A DNA stretch of 11,363 nucleotides from DTKY01 sp037440765 (GTDB taxonomy: Bacteria; Acidobacteriota; Terriglobia; Bryobacterales; Bryobacteraceae). The notes beneath the pieces are model-generated. The model saw only the letters and a program-made list of their open reading frames with translations. It ran no database searches and was not told the DNA's origin. Location of the stretch: positions 1 to 11,363 of the forward strand of contig JBBITL010000114.1 of NCBI GenBank assembly GCA_037440765.1. The letters are read 5' to 3'. Shown here piece after piece: positions 1 to 6,735 of the stretch; position 1 is the first letter of the stretch; every line of letters starts with the position of its first letter. Made by a program: the position numbers and the translations under genes.

Positions 1-13
1 GGAGCGGCGCTTC

Positions 14-55
14 AAGGCCGGCTCTCCCCGTTCCCGGGGAAAGCCGGCCTTTTTT
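14..55 (+). terminator. Rho-independent terminator of a gene upstream of the window
   Basis: A perfect 10-bp inverted repeat pairs 14-23 (AAGGCCGGCT) with 42-51. One mismatch inside it is followed by a further 5-bp stem (25-29 with 36-40) and a 6-nt loop. The right arm runs into a T tract (50-54, then ATTT). A long GC-rich stem followed by T's in this direction is the classic intrinsic terminator for a plus-strand transcript. The gene it serves lies left of base 1. The minus strand has no equivalent U tract, so it is probably unidirectional. Confidence 0.9.
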
Positions 56-119
56 ATTTGCCGGATAATGGGAATGGCCGCTGATGCTGCGGCGTAGTGA
101 CTGGTAGGAGGCACCCCAC

Positions 120-1106
120 ATGCCCGGATGGAGAAGATGTGTTGTAACGCTGATGGTTGTCGTTTGCCCGGCGGCTGCGGCCGATCCCGGACTGCTCAGT
201 ATGGCCCCCCCCGATGCCAGCCTCTTCCTGGGCGCAAGTTTGTCTCGCCTCGCTGGATCGCCCGCCGCGAGAGCGGCGGTGACGCAAGCCCAATCGTCAC
301 AGCCCCAGATCCGGCAGTTCGTTCAGGCGACCGGGCTTGACCCGCTGGGCGACGTGCGGGAGTTCCTGCTGGCCTCATCCGCGGACGGGAAGACCGATCG
401 CGGGCTGGTGCTCATCAAGGGGACATTCGATGCCGGCAAGCTGGCTGCCCTGGCTGCCAGGTCCGGCGGCGCCCTCTCCACTTACGGGGGCGTCCAGGTG
501 GTGGCTGGGAAAAAGCCCAGCGACGGCTGGGTCGCGCTGCTGGACGGCGCCACTGCCGCTTTCGGTGATCCCGAGAGCATCCGGGGCGCCATCGACCGCC
601 GCGGCGCGGGCCGCGGACCGGAGCCGAGGCTGCGCGCCAGAATCGACGAGCTCAGCAACACCTACGACCTGTGGGCGCTTTCAGCAGCGCCCCTTTCCGA
701 TCTTCCGCAGAGCGCCCTGAGCGGGCAGTTGGGGGGCCTGATGCAGGGCGATATTCTCAAGGCGGTGGAGATGGCGGGCGGAGGTATCAGGTTCGGCGCG
801 GACCTGCTGATCGTGCTTGAGGCCGTAAGCCGCACGGACAAAGACGCGGCGGCGCTTGCCGACGTCGCCAGGTTCCTGGCGGGGATGGCGCAGCTGAACG
901 CTCAGAAGGACCCCAAGGCCGCCGATTCGCTCCAGTTTCTGAGCCGGTTTCAGGTGACGGCCGCGGGCAACGTGACGCGCATGTCGCTCAACCTCCACAC
1001 GGCGGAAATGGAGAAGCTGATCCGGCGGTCACAGGCCCCGGCGGCCCGGCAGGGAGTGACTATTCAGTCCTCTCCCCGCGACATGGGCGCCGTAGAGATC
1101 AGGTAG
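120..1106 (+). CDS. Exported protein of unknown function (328 aa)
   Basis: I do not recognise this family. The ATG at 120 is preceded by a full AGGAGG (106-111) at 8-nt spacing, so the start is secure. The N-terminus is a Sec signal peptide: Arg at 5-6, a hydrophobic core (VVTLMVVV), then an AAAA cleavage region before DPG near residue 22. There is no lipobox, so the product is probably periplasmic or surface-associated. The mature part is soluble, rich in Ala, Gly and Leu, and has no further membrane segment. The first half reads as alternating strands and helices (REFLLASS, RGLVLIKGTF, YGGVQVVAG, GWVALLDGATAAFGD). The C-terminal quarter holds a helical stretch and an amphipathic strand (VTRMSLNLHT). 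I see no catalytic motif. It stands alone: a terminator precedes it and it converges on the oxidoreductase gene with 29 bp between. It may be an Acidobacteria-restricted family, which is inference. Confidence 0.85.
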   Translation: MPGWRRCVVTLMVVVCPAAAADPGLLSMAPPDASLFLGASLSRLAGSPAARAAVTQAQSSQPQIRQFVQATGLDPLGDVREFLLASSADGKTDRGLVLIKGTFDAGKLAALAARSGGALSTYGGVQVVAGKKPSDGWVALLDGATAAFGDPESIRGAIDRRGAGRGPEPRLRARIDELSNTYDLWALSAAPLSDLPQSALSGQLGGLMQGDILKAVEMAGGGIRFGADLLIVLEAVSRTDKDAAALADVARFLAGMAQLNAQKDPKAADSLQFLSRFQVTAAGNVTRMSLNLHTAEMEKLIRRSQAPAARQGVTIQSSPRDMGAVEIR

Positions 1107-1135
1107 GGGCGTGCCGCCGGCAAGCCTCTTTGCTT

Positions 1136-2611
1136 CTACGCCGGGACAATGCTGCGCAGGACCTTGTCCCAAGGGGCGCGGTATTGCGGCGTGCACATGG
1201 CGGCGGCTTCCTTGTCGCCGATCACCACTTCCTTGTCGGGGTCCCAGCGGATCATCCTGCCGCCCAGGCGCAGCGACATGTTGCCCAGGTTGCAGATGAT
1301 GGCGGTCCGGTGTCCCAGTTCCAGGTCGCACAGTGGCCTGTTGCGGCTGCGGATGCAGTCGACGAAGTCCCTGTGGTTCAGGTACATCGATTCCTCGCCG
1401 GGGTAGCCGGCAGGAGCCCTGGAGGCGGGCTTGGCGGCTCCCGGCGTACCGCGGCCTGCGCCGGCTTCTCCCGCTCCGGCGCCTCCACGCCCCCCCGCCG
1501 CCGGCGCGCTGGTGGGCGCGCCTTCGATCCAGGGCACCCTCGGAGATTCATCGTAGACAACCCCGCCCACCGGATGACCCAGAAAACGCGGAACCTGGTT
1601 GAACGGGTTCCCGCGAAGCTCGGACACCACTGTGTTGCTCCCGAGCAGCAGATTCCCCCTGGTCCCCATGATCACCGAGCCGGTTGAGGTGCGGTAGGCG
1701 TTCGCCTCCCGAACGCCGATGGTCATCGTCCATTCGGGAAACTCGTAGATGACTTCCTGCCGGTCTGGGGTCTCTCCGTCGTCCTCGAGAACATACCGTC
1801 CGCCGAGTGACACAACCTTGGCCGGCCCCTTGACCCCTGTGACCAGCAGGAGCGCCGAGATGCTGTGGGCCCCGAGGTTGGTCAACTGGCCGCCCGAGTA
1901 GTCCCAGAACCAGCGAAAGTGATAAAGAGCCCGGTGGTTCTGATAGGGCCTCTTCGGCGCCGGACCGAGCCACATGTCGTAGTCCAGCTCGGCTGGAGGA
2001 TTCTCGACCGGCGTCTTGCCGAAGCCGGGGTAGATGTTGCGCCCGCTGCCACCCATGGAGACCATCTGGATCTTGCCCAGAACTCCGCTCCGGTAGATCC
2101 TCTGCGCCTCCATGTGGCCGGGGTTGTGGTTGCGCTGCGTCCCCACCACGACCACCCGCTTGTACTTGTCGCGGGCCTGGATCATCCACCTGCCCTCGTC
2201 GTTGGCGACGGTGAGGGGCTTCTCCACGTACACGTCCTTGCCGGCCGCGCAGGCCATAATGCTATGGAGAGCATGCCAGTGGTCCGGGGTGGCCACCACC
2301 ACGCCATGGATGTTCTTGTCCTCGTACATCTTCCGGAAATCCTGATAGCCCTTGCAGTTCGGGCTCTCCGCGTAGGCGATCCCCTCCTGGATGCGAGGTT
2401 TGTAGGTGTCGCACATGCCCAGGATCTCGACGTCCTTATAAAGCTTGAATCCCGCAACGTGTTGTTTGCCGATTAGTCCGAACCCGATGAATCCGATGCC
2501 AACGCGGTCGTTGGCGCCGAGAATCCGGTTGTATGATGCGGCGGTCAATGCCGTTACTGTTCCCAGGAAACCCCGCCGGGTCGCCTGAGAGGTGTCCGGT
2601 TGCCTAGACAC
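1136..2611 (-). CDS. Tat-exported Gfo/Idh/MocA family NAD(P)-dependent oxidoreductase
   Basis: The product is 491 aa. A twin-arginine signal (RRGFLG, residues 12-17, then a short hydrophobic stretch) implies folded export to the periplasm. The Rossmann fold follows: the strand VGIGFIG and loop GFGLIGKQH (43-51), an Asp after the second strand (D68), ATPDHWH (107-113) and the family signature EKP (130-132). The C-terminal alpha/beta domain carries GGQLTNLGAHS (240-250); H249 is the usual active-site position. Residues about 366-402 are an Ala/Gly/Pro/Arg-rich low-complexity insert before the conserved tail. Family members oxidise or reduce sugars and related polyols; this substrate cannot be read from sequence. 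I chose the GTG at 2611 because GGGGGAGGAAGAG precedes it. An upstream in-frame GTG at 2644 adds 11 residues and has a poorer ribosome site. It follows the SH3-like gene by 46 bp on the same strand, so cotranscription is likely. Confidence 0.92.
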   Translation of the reverse strand: MSRQPDTSQATRRGFLGTVTALTAASYNRILGANDRVGIGFIGFGLIGKQHVAGFKLYKDVEILGMCDTYKPRIQEGIAYAESPNCKGYQDFRKMYEDKNIHGVVVATPDHWHALHSIMACAAGKDVYVEKPLTVANDEGRWMIQARDKYKRVVVVGTQRNHNPGHMEAQRIYRSGVLGKIQMVSMGGSGRNIYPGFGKTPVENPPAELDYDMWLGPAPKRPYQNHRALYHFRWFWDYSGGQLTNLGAHSISALLLVTGVKGPAKVVSLGGRYVLEDDGETPDRQEVIYEFPEWTMTIGVREANAYRTSTGSVIMGTRGNLLLGSNTVVSELRGNPFNQVPRFLGHPVGGVVYDESPRVPWIEGAPTSAPAAGGRGGAGAGEAGAGRGTPGAAKPASRAPAGYPGEESMYLNHRDFVDCIRSRNRPLCDLELGHRTAIICNLGNMSLRLGGRMIRWDPDKEVVIGDKEAAAMCTPQYRAPWDKVLRSIVPA

Positions 2612-2657
2612 GTTTCGCTCTTCCTCCCCCTGAGACTCTATCACGAAAGCTTCCGCA

Positions 2658-3542
2658 TCAAACCTCGGGGAGTCCGACGGCGTTGAGGTCCGCCGGCTCG
2701 CGAAGCCAGCCCTCCTTGCCGTCGATGCGGACCCGCAGCCAGATGGCCTCTGAAACGCCCAGCCAGATCTGCTCTGCGCCCTCGTCCCACACCACGCCGC
2801 CCTCGGCGCCCAGGAACTCCACCTTTGAGGCCGGTGTCACCGCTACGTCCTCGGCCTTGCTTGTTTCGTCTTCAGGCTGCGGATAAAGTCTCACGGAGGA
2901 CTGTCCCTGGGCGGGCCGCCTCTCAGCCTCCACGTTCCACCGGCACTTCGCCAGATGGTAAGCCGGCCGGAAATAACCCCACTCCCAGTTCACCGCCAGC
3001 GGCATTATGACGAAAAACCGGCCGGTCCACACGCGGAAATTGAGGACGTCCGTCCCGAGAGGGCTGTCCCAGCCGGTGCGCACCAACTCGCCGTCAGCAT
3101 CTTCCACGAGTTCCCCTTCGAGCAGGACAGGCTTGGAAAAAGACCTGAGCTGGCCCTCCACCACCCCGAGCACCTGCCAGGAACGCCCGCTCATCGGCGC
3201 GGATGGGGACACCGCGTAGCTCAGCAGGATTCCCGAGCCTTTCTTCCCCTCGACCAGCGAGGCATTCACAGCGGCAGTCTCCACAAGGCGCGCGCGCTCG
3301 ACCCTGTAGGGCAGCCTCTTGTCGAACTGCACGGCGCCGTCGGCGCCCCGTATGCGGACCGATGCGACCGTCTGTTCAGCACCGCCGGGCAGGCGGACGA
3401 CCTCGGCAACGGCCTGGAAGCTGCGCTCCCCGAGGGTGAAGATGCCGACGGTCAGCTCAGCCGCGGCCACAGCGGCGCTCTCCGGCTGGGGTTGCCCCCA
3501 GGCGGCCGCCGTCACTACCAACGCCAGGAAAGCTCGCACCAC
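2658..3542 (-). CDS. Secreted protein of unknown function with C-terminal SH3-like domain
   Basis: From the GTG at 3542 the product is 294 aa. A short signal peptide (RAFLALVVTAAA, cleavage near residue 16) leads into a mature beta-rich protein. Residues about 28-165 read as repeated strands with turns (ELTVGIFTLGE, VASVRIRGADG, WQVLGVVEGQ). A middle segment is aromatic-rich (VWTGRFFVIMPLAVNWEWGYF, read as residues 171-191). The C-terminus (about 233-285) resembles a bacterial SH3 fold: VAVTPASKVEFL, then IWLRVRIDGKEGWL, the usual W-x-x-V-x-x-x-G-x-x-G-W-(I/L) pattern. SH3b domains often bind cell-wall or protein ligands. Three in-frame GTGs (3554, 3542, 3539) are possible starts and none has a strong Shine-Dalgarno; those at 3542 and 3539 give a clean signal peptide. 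It is divergent from mutM across 55 bp and is the first gene of a probable two-gene transcript with the oxidoreductase. The overall function is unknown. Confidence 0.75.
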   Translation of the reverse strand: MVRAFLALVVTAAAWGQPQPESAAVAAAELTVGIFTLGERSFQAVAEVVRLPGGAEQTVASVRIRGADGAVQFDKRLPYRVERARLVETAAVNASLVEGKKGSGILLSYAVSPSAPMSGRSWQVLGVVEGQLRSFSKPVLLEGELVEDADGELVRTGWDSPLGTDVLNFRVWTGRFFVIMPLAVNWEWGYFRPAYHLAKCRWNVEAERRPAQGQSSVRLYPQPEDETSKAEDVAVTPASKVEFLGAEGGVVWDEGAEQIWLGVSEAIWLRVRIDGKEGWLREPADLNAVGLPEV

Positions 3543-3547
3543 TTCTC

Positions 3548-3560
3548 GATACACTGTATC
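3548..3560. promoter_or_regulatory. Perfect dyad in the divergent mutM spacer, possible operator
   Basis: GATACA-C-TGTATC is a perfect 6-bp inverted repeat around one central base. It lies in the 55-bp spacer between two divergent genes and just upstream of a TACAAT on the mutM strand. Such sites often bind dimeric regulators. No regulator is identifiable here, and the dyad also overlaps the alternative GTG start at 3554 of the minus-strand gene. Confidence 0.35.
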
Positions 3561-3566
3561 AGCAAC

Positions 3567-3572
3567 TACAAT
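3567..3572 (+). promoter_or_regulatory. Possible -10 element for mutM
   Basis: TACAAT matches the sigma-70 -10 consensus at five of six positions and lies 25 nt upstream of the mutM GTG, with AGGAGG (3580-3585) between. I find no convincing -35 hexamer at the right distance; TTCTCG at 3543-3548 is weak. Confidence 0.35.
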
Positions 3573-3597
3573 CAGGCGTAGGAGGCGCAGAGCGCAG

Positions 3598-4368
3598 GTG
3601 CCGGAACTCCCCGAAGTGGAAATCGTGGTGCGGACAATAGGGCTGCGGCTGGCGGGCCGGCGCCTGCTGGACGTCCGCTGCTTCACTCGCAAACCCTGGG
3701 CCCGCTCCGCCCGCAAGGCGAAGGGGAAACGGATAGAGGAGGTCAGCCGCTACGGCAAGTACATCCTGCTGAAGTTGGACCACGGCGTACTCGCCATACA
3801 TCTGGGAATGACCGGCAAGCTGCTGGCTGGGGCGTCCCCGGGACCCTACACCCGCGCCGCGCTCGTCGTTGACGGAGAACAGGTGCTGTTCGACGACGTG
3901 CGGCAGTTTGGGTCCGTGCGCTGGCTGCCGGTTGAACCGGAGGGCCTCGGGCCGGACGCGCTGGCCATCGGCGCCTGGGAACTGGCGCTGCGCATGCACC
4001 GGCGCAACGGCAAAATCAAGGCGCTGCTGCTTGACCAGTCATTCCTCCGCGGCCTCGGCAACATCTACACCGACGAGGCCCTGTTCCGCGCCGGCATCCA
4101 TCCCCTGACGGCTGCATCCAGGATAAGCAAGCAGCGCGCGCTCCGGCTGCATGCCGCCATCCGCGACGTGCTGCACGAAGCGGTCGCCAGCGGCGGTTCC
4201 TCGATCTCCGATTACGTGGACGCCAACGGCCGCCCCGGCCGGTTCCAGCTCCAGCACCGTGTCTACCAGCGCACCGGCGAGCCATGCGTGCAGTGCGGCG
4301 CCCCGATCAGGCGCATCCTGGCCGCCCGGCGGGGCACGCACTTCTGCCCGCGCTGCCAGCGCAAGTGA
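3598..4368 (+). CDS. mutM: Formamidopyrimidine-DNA glycosylase (Fpg/MutM)
   Basis: This base-excision repair enzyme removes 8-oxoguanine and ring-opened purines and nicks the abasic site. The 256-aa product starts at GTG directly before PELPEVE. Pro2 is the catalytic nucleophile exposed after Met removal and Glu3 the general acid, so no other start is possible even though the frame stays open back to 3319. Visible residues include K54 (RYGKYI), M71 in HLGMTGKL, R102 and F104 (DVRQFG) for lesion-pair intercalation, NGKIKALLLDQ (137-147), the helix-two-turn-helix GLGNIYTDEALF (152-163), and a C-terminal zinc finger with Cys 230, 233, 250 and 253 and the conserved R245 before THFCP. It is slightly shorter than the usual ~270 aa because the segment around residues 28-45 is compact. 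AGGAGG lies at 3580-3585, 12 nt from the start. Its stop is 1 bp from the folP stop (convergent). Confidence 0.96.
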   Translation: MPELPEVEIVVRTIGLRLAGRRLLDVRCFTRKPWARSARKAKGKRIEEVSRYGKYILLKLDHGVLAIHLGMTGKLLAGASPGPYTRAALVVDGEQVLFDDVRQFGSVRWLPVEPEGLGPDALAIGAWELALRMHRRNGKIKALLLDQSFLRGLGNIYTDEALFRAGIHPLTAASRISKQRALRLHAAIRDVLHEAVASGGSSISDYVDANGRPGRFQLQHRVYQRTGEPCVQCGAPIRRILAARRGTHFCPRCQRK

Positions 4369-4369
4369 T

Positions 4370-5218
4370 CTATCCCGGCCTGGCCGCCACGATCGCGTCG
4401 GCGACCACCGCCACCGCCCGCATGTCCCGCACGTCGTGTACCCGCACGATGTGGGCCCGGGCCAGGATGGCCGCCGCCACCGCGGAGGCGGTCGCAAAAG
4501 CCGTTCCCTTCTCGGTGTCCTGAGCCAGGAAGGATTTTCGCGAGGGGCCGACCAGAACCGGATAGTCGAGCCTCCCGAGCTCCCCAAGGCGCGCCAGTAT
4601 CTCCGAGTTCTGCTCCTTGCGCTTGCCGAAGCCCAGGCCCGGATCGAGCACGATCCGCGAGCGGTCCACGCCCGCGCGCCGCGCGCGGTGGATGGAGGCC
4701 TCAAGATCCTGCACTATGGTTGCCATGACGTCCGGCAGCGGCGGCAGCTTGGCCCAGGTGTCGGGCGTGCCGCGCATGTGGTTGAGGATAAGCCCGGCAT
4801 CGTGCTTCGCCACCACCCGGGCCAGATGGGGATCCAGGGTGAGTGCGCTCGGGTCGTTGACGATCTCCGCCCCCAGTTCCAGCGCGCGCTCCGCCACCGC
4901 GGCCTTGTAGGTGTCTACCGAGATCGGGACAGCCAGCTTTCTCCGCAGGCGCTTCAGCACCGGCTCCAGCCGCCGCAGCTCCTCCTCCCCGGAGATCCTG
5001 GCCGACCCCGGCCGCGTGGATTCCGCGCCGACGTCGATCAGGTCCGCTCCCTGCTCCTCCAGTTCGAGCGCGCGGGCGAATGCGCGGTCCGGGTCCAGGT
5101 ACCGCGCTCCGTCTGAGAAGGAGTCCGGCGTCACGTTCAGCACGCCTGCGATGAGCGTGCGTTCGCCGAGCGGGATGACCCTGTCTTTCAGCTTCCACTC
5201 GAATCGCTTGCGTGCCAT
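4370..5218 (-). CDS. folP: Dihydropteroate synthase
   Basis: DHPS condenses p-aminobenzoate with 6-hydroxymethyl-7,8-dihydropterin pyrophosphate to give dihydropteroate in folate synthesis; it is the sulfonamide target. The 282-aa TIM barrel is complete. It shows GVLNVTPDSFSDG (25-37), GAESTRPG (64-71), ISVDTYKA (99-106), ND at 121-122, NHMRGTP (146-152), DPGLGFGK (192-199), GPSRKSF (224-230, with the p-aminobenzoate-binding Lys) and RVHDV (259-263). NDPSAL and LNHMRG differ slightly from the common NDVSG and LMHM forms, which looks like lineage variation. It starts at ATG 12 bp after the tyrS stop with only a weak GAGA ribosome site, consistent with translation coupled to tyrS in one transcript. 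It ends against mutM, leaving no room for a separate terminator. Confidence 0.96.
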   Translation of the reverse strand: MARKRFEWKLKDRVIPLGERTLIAGVLNVTPDSFSDGARYLDPDRAFARALELEEQGADLIDVGAESTRPGSARISGEEELRRLEPVLKRLRRKLAVPISVDTYKAAVAERALELGAEIVNDPSALTLDPHLARVVAKHDAGLILNHMRGTPDTWAKLPPLPDVMATIVQDLEASIHRARRAGVDRSRIVLDPGLGFGKRKEQNSEILARLGELGRLDYPVLVGPSRKSFLAQDTEKGTAFATASAVAAAILARAHIVRVHDVRDMRAVAVVADAIVAARPG

Positions 5219-5230
5219 CTGTGATTCTCG

Positions 5231-6439
5231 TTACGGGACGATGCGGCGCCAGTTCTTCCCTACCTGGATCACCCACTCGCCGGTCAGATCCGGCAGCACG
5301 AGTTCGGTCACCCGGCTGCCGTTTATCACCACCGCGCCGGCCTTCAGCTTGCGCGTGGCGTCGGTTACCGAATCGGCCAGGCCGGTCCTGGCGAGCAGCT
5401 TGTCCACGCGGACACCGCTTGCGTGCCTCACGCCTTCGGGCAGCGGCAGCGTGCGCATCTCTGACGGAACCTCGCCCTGGCGCACCACGCGGTTGAACTC
5501 TTCGGCCGCGCGGGCGGCTTCGGCGGCCGAATGGAAGCCGGCGACCACCGAGCGCGCCAGGTCCATCTTGGCCTGCATGGGGTGGAGCTCGCCGCTCTCG
5601 ATTCTGCTCCGCATTCCGCCGGTGTCGGCCAGGCTCCTATCGGTCACCAGCTCGTAGTAGCGGTACATCAGCTCGTCGCTGATCGACATGACCTTGGCGT
5701 ACATGACCCCGGCCGGCTCGTTGACGCCGATGTAGTTGCCGAGCGACTTGGACATCTTGTTGACGCCGTCGGTGCCTTCAAGCAGCGGCGTGGTGGCGAT
5801 GATCTGCGGCGTCTGGCCGAAGTCCCGCATGATCTCGCGGCCCACCAGGAGGTTGAACTTCTGGTCGCTGCCGCCCAGCTCCACGTCGCAGTTGAGCACC
5901 ACCGAATCGTAGGCCTGGGCCAGCGGGTACAGCAGTTCGTGTATCGAGATGGGGACGCCTTCTTTGAAACGCCTGGAAAAATCGTCGCGCTCCAGCAGCC
6001 GGGCCACCGTGTACTTGGCGCACAGGCGGATCATGGCCTCGAAGTCGAGCTTGTCGAGCCACTCGCTGTTGAAGCGGATTTCGGTCCTCTCCGGCCGGAG
6101 AACCTTGAAGACCTGCGCCTTGTAGGTCTCTGCGTTGGCGAGAATCTCCTCGCGGCTGATGGGGGGGCGTGTGACGTTGCGGCCGGTTGGATCGCCGATG
6201 CGCCCGGTGCCGTCGCCGATGACGAAGATCACGGTGTGGCCCATGTCCTGGAAGTGCCGCATCTTGCGCAGCAGCACGGTGTGGCCCAGGTGCAGGTCGG
6301 GCGCGGTGGGATCAAAGCCGACTTTTACTTTGAGCGTGCGGCCGGAGGCAATCCGCTCGCGCAGATCCTCCTCACGGATGATCTCGACAAAACCCTTCTT
6401 CAGGTACGCAATCTGCTCGTCAACGGAAATCAAGGACAC
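5231..6439 (-). CDS. tyrS: Tyrosyl-tRNA synthetase (class I, long bacterial form)
   Basis: The enzyme charges tRNA-Tyr with tyrosine in the cytoplasm. The 402-aa product shows the Rossmann catalytic core with KVGFDPTAPDLHLGH (HIGH motif as HLGH at 50-53), IGDGTGRIGDPTGR (74-87), YPLAQAYDS (171-179), GGSDQKFN (189-196) and KMSKS (228-232). A C-terminal S4 RNA-binding domain (about 340-400: VRVDKLLARTGL, GAVVINGSRV) recognises the tRNA. The HLGH signature and length fit the TyrRS group sometimes named TyrZ/TyrS2. The frame stays open far upstream, but conservation begins at SLISVDEQIAYLKKG, so I take the GTG at 6439 rather than the GTG at 6682, which would add an 81-residue Pro/Arg-rich tail unlike any TyrRS. 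No Shine-Dalgarno precedes 6439; instead TACAAT sits 6 nt upstream. folP follows by 12 bp. Confidence 0.95.
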   Translation of the reverse strand: MSLISVDEQIAYLKKGFVEIIREEDLRERIASGRTLKVKVGFDPTAPDLHLGHTVLLRKMRHFQDMGHTVIFVIGDGTGRIGDPTGRNVTRPPISREEILANAETYKAQVFKVLRPERTEIRFNSEWLDKLDFEAMIRLCAKYTVARLLERDDFSRRFKEGVPISIHELLYPLAQAYDSVVLNCDVELGGSDQKFNLLVGREIMRDFGQTPQIIATTPLLEGTDGVNKMSKSLGNYIGVNEPAGVMYAKVMSISDELMYRYYELVTDRSLADTGGMRSRIESGELHPMQAKMDLARSVVAGFHSAAEAARAAEEFNRVVRQGEVPSEMRTLPLPEGVRHASGVRVDKLLARTGLADSVTDATRKLKAGAVVINGSRVTELVLPDLTGEWVIQVGKNWRRIVP

Positions 6440-6445
6440 CTCATT

Positions 6446-6451
6446 ATTGTA
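6446..6451 (-). promoter_or_regulatory. Possible -10 element for tyrS at leaderless distance
   Basis: On the minus strand TACAAT (6451 to 6446) is followed by six bases and then the tyrS GTG at 6439. A transcript from this -10 would start at or next to the start codon. No Shine-Dalgarno is present. No good -35 is seen at 16-18 bp (the best is TGCATT), so the call is tentative. Confidence 0.35.
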
Positions 6452-6735
6452 ACGGCCATATCGCGTTGAATGCACAGACGTTACTAGACAAACCAGCGTG
6501 TCTCGCGCCTCTGGTTGCGCGCCCGCCGGGCGCAGGCGGGAGCCCGCACAACTTCCACCTCGCCATGGTACCGGGGGCGGGCGCCCAAGTGCCTGGGGCG
6601 CCGGGATGGATGGGCCAGGAGGCGGAGTGGCCACGGGTTCCGGACATCGCCGCAGGTGGTCCTTCCCGGAGGGTTGCGCCACCCTGGAACTGCGCGTGAT
6701 CTCCGCTTCGATCTCCTTCAGTTCCCGCCGCCGCT
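6452..6735. other. Gene-free spacer between lipA and tyrS, rich in GC palindromes
   Basis: No credible gene is present. ORFs here have no ribosome site and are low-complexity Pro/Arg/Ala/Gly translations. The stretch holds the palindrome GCGCCCG-C-CGGGCGC (6519-6533), a short repeat GCGGG-AG-CCCGC (6536-6547) and the hairpin listed separately at 6580-6602. None of these has a U tract. The right side presumably holds the 3' end of the lipA transcript and the left side the tyrS promoter. I do not recognise a structured RNA family. Confidence 0.5.
6580..6602. repeat. Hairpin in the lipA-tyrS spacer
   Basis: GGCGCCC (6580-6586) pairs perfectly with GGGCGCC (6596-6602) around a 9-nt loop. It could help end the lipA transcript or shield its 3' end, but no T run follows on either strand, so it is not a standard intrinsic terminator. 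Confidence 0.45.

Noticed and set aside
1865..2476. 203-aa plus-strand ORF inside the oxidoreductase gene
   Set aside because: Shadow frame; the minus strand encodes the Rossmann and EKP motifs here.
3319..3597. 93-residue N-terminal extension of the mutM frame
   Set aside because: Fpg needs Pro immediately after the initiator Met; the upstream part is antisense to the SH3-like gene.
3543..3716. N-terminal extension of the SH3-like protein to 3716
   Set aside because: It would put about 58 Arg/Ser/Thr-rich residues before a clean signal peptide and would overlap the start of mutM.
4151..5116. 321-aa plus-strand ORF spanning the end of mutM and folP
   Set aside because: It overlaps two certain genes and has no recognisable motif.
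5531..6469. 312-aa plus-strand ORF opposite tyrS
   Set aside because: Antisense shadow; its His/Val/Asp-rich composition is typical of reverse frames of GC-rich genes.
6440..6682. N-terminal extension of TyrRS from a GTG at 6682
   Set aside because: The added 81 residues are Pro/Arg-rich and unlike any TyrRS, and the catalytic core begins normally from 6439.
6452..6735. Structured RNA (SRP RNA, 6S, RNase P) in the lipA-tyrS spacer
   Set aside because: I looked for the conserved cores of SRP RNA and RNase P RNA by eye and found none. The hairpins alone are not diagnostic.
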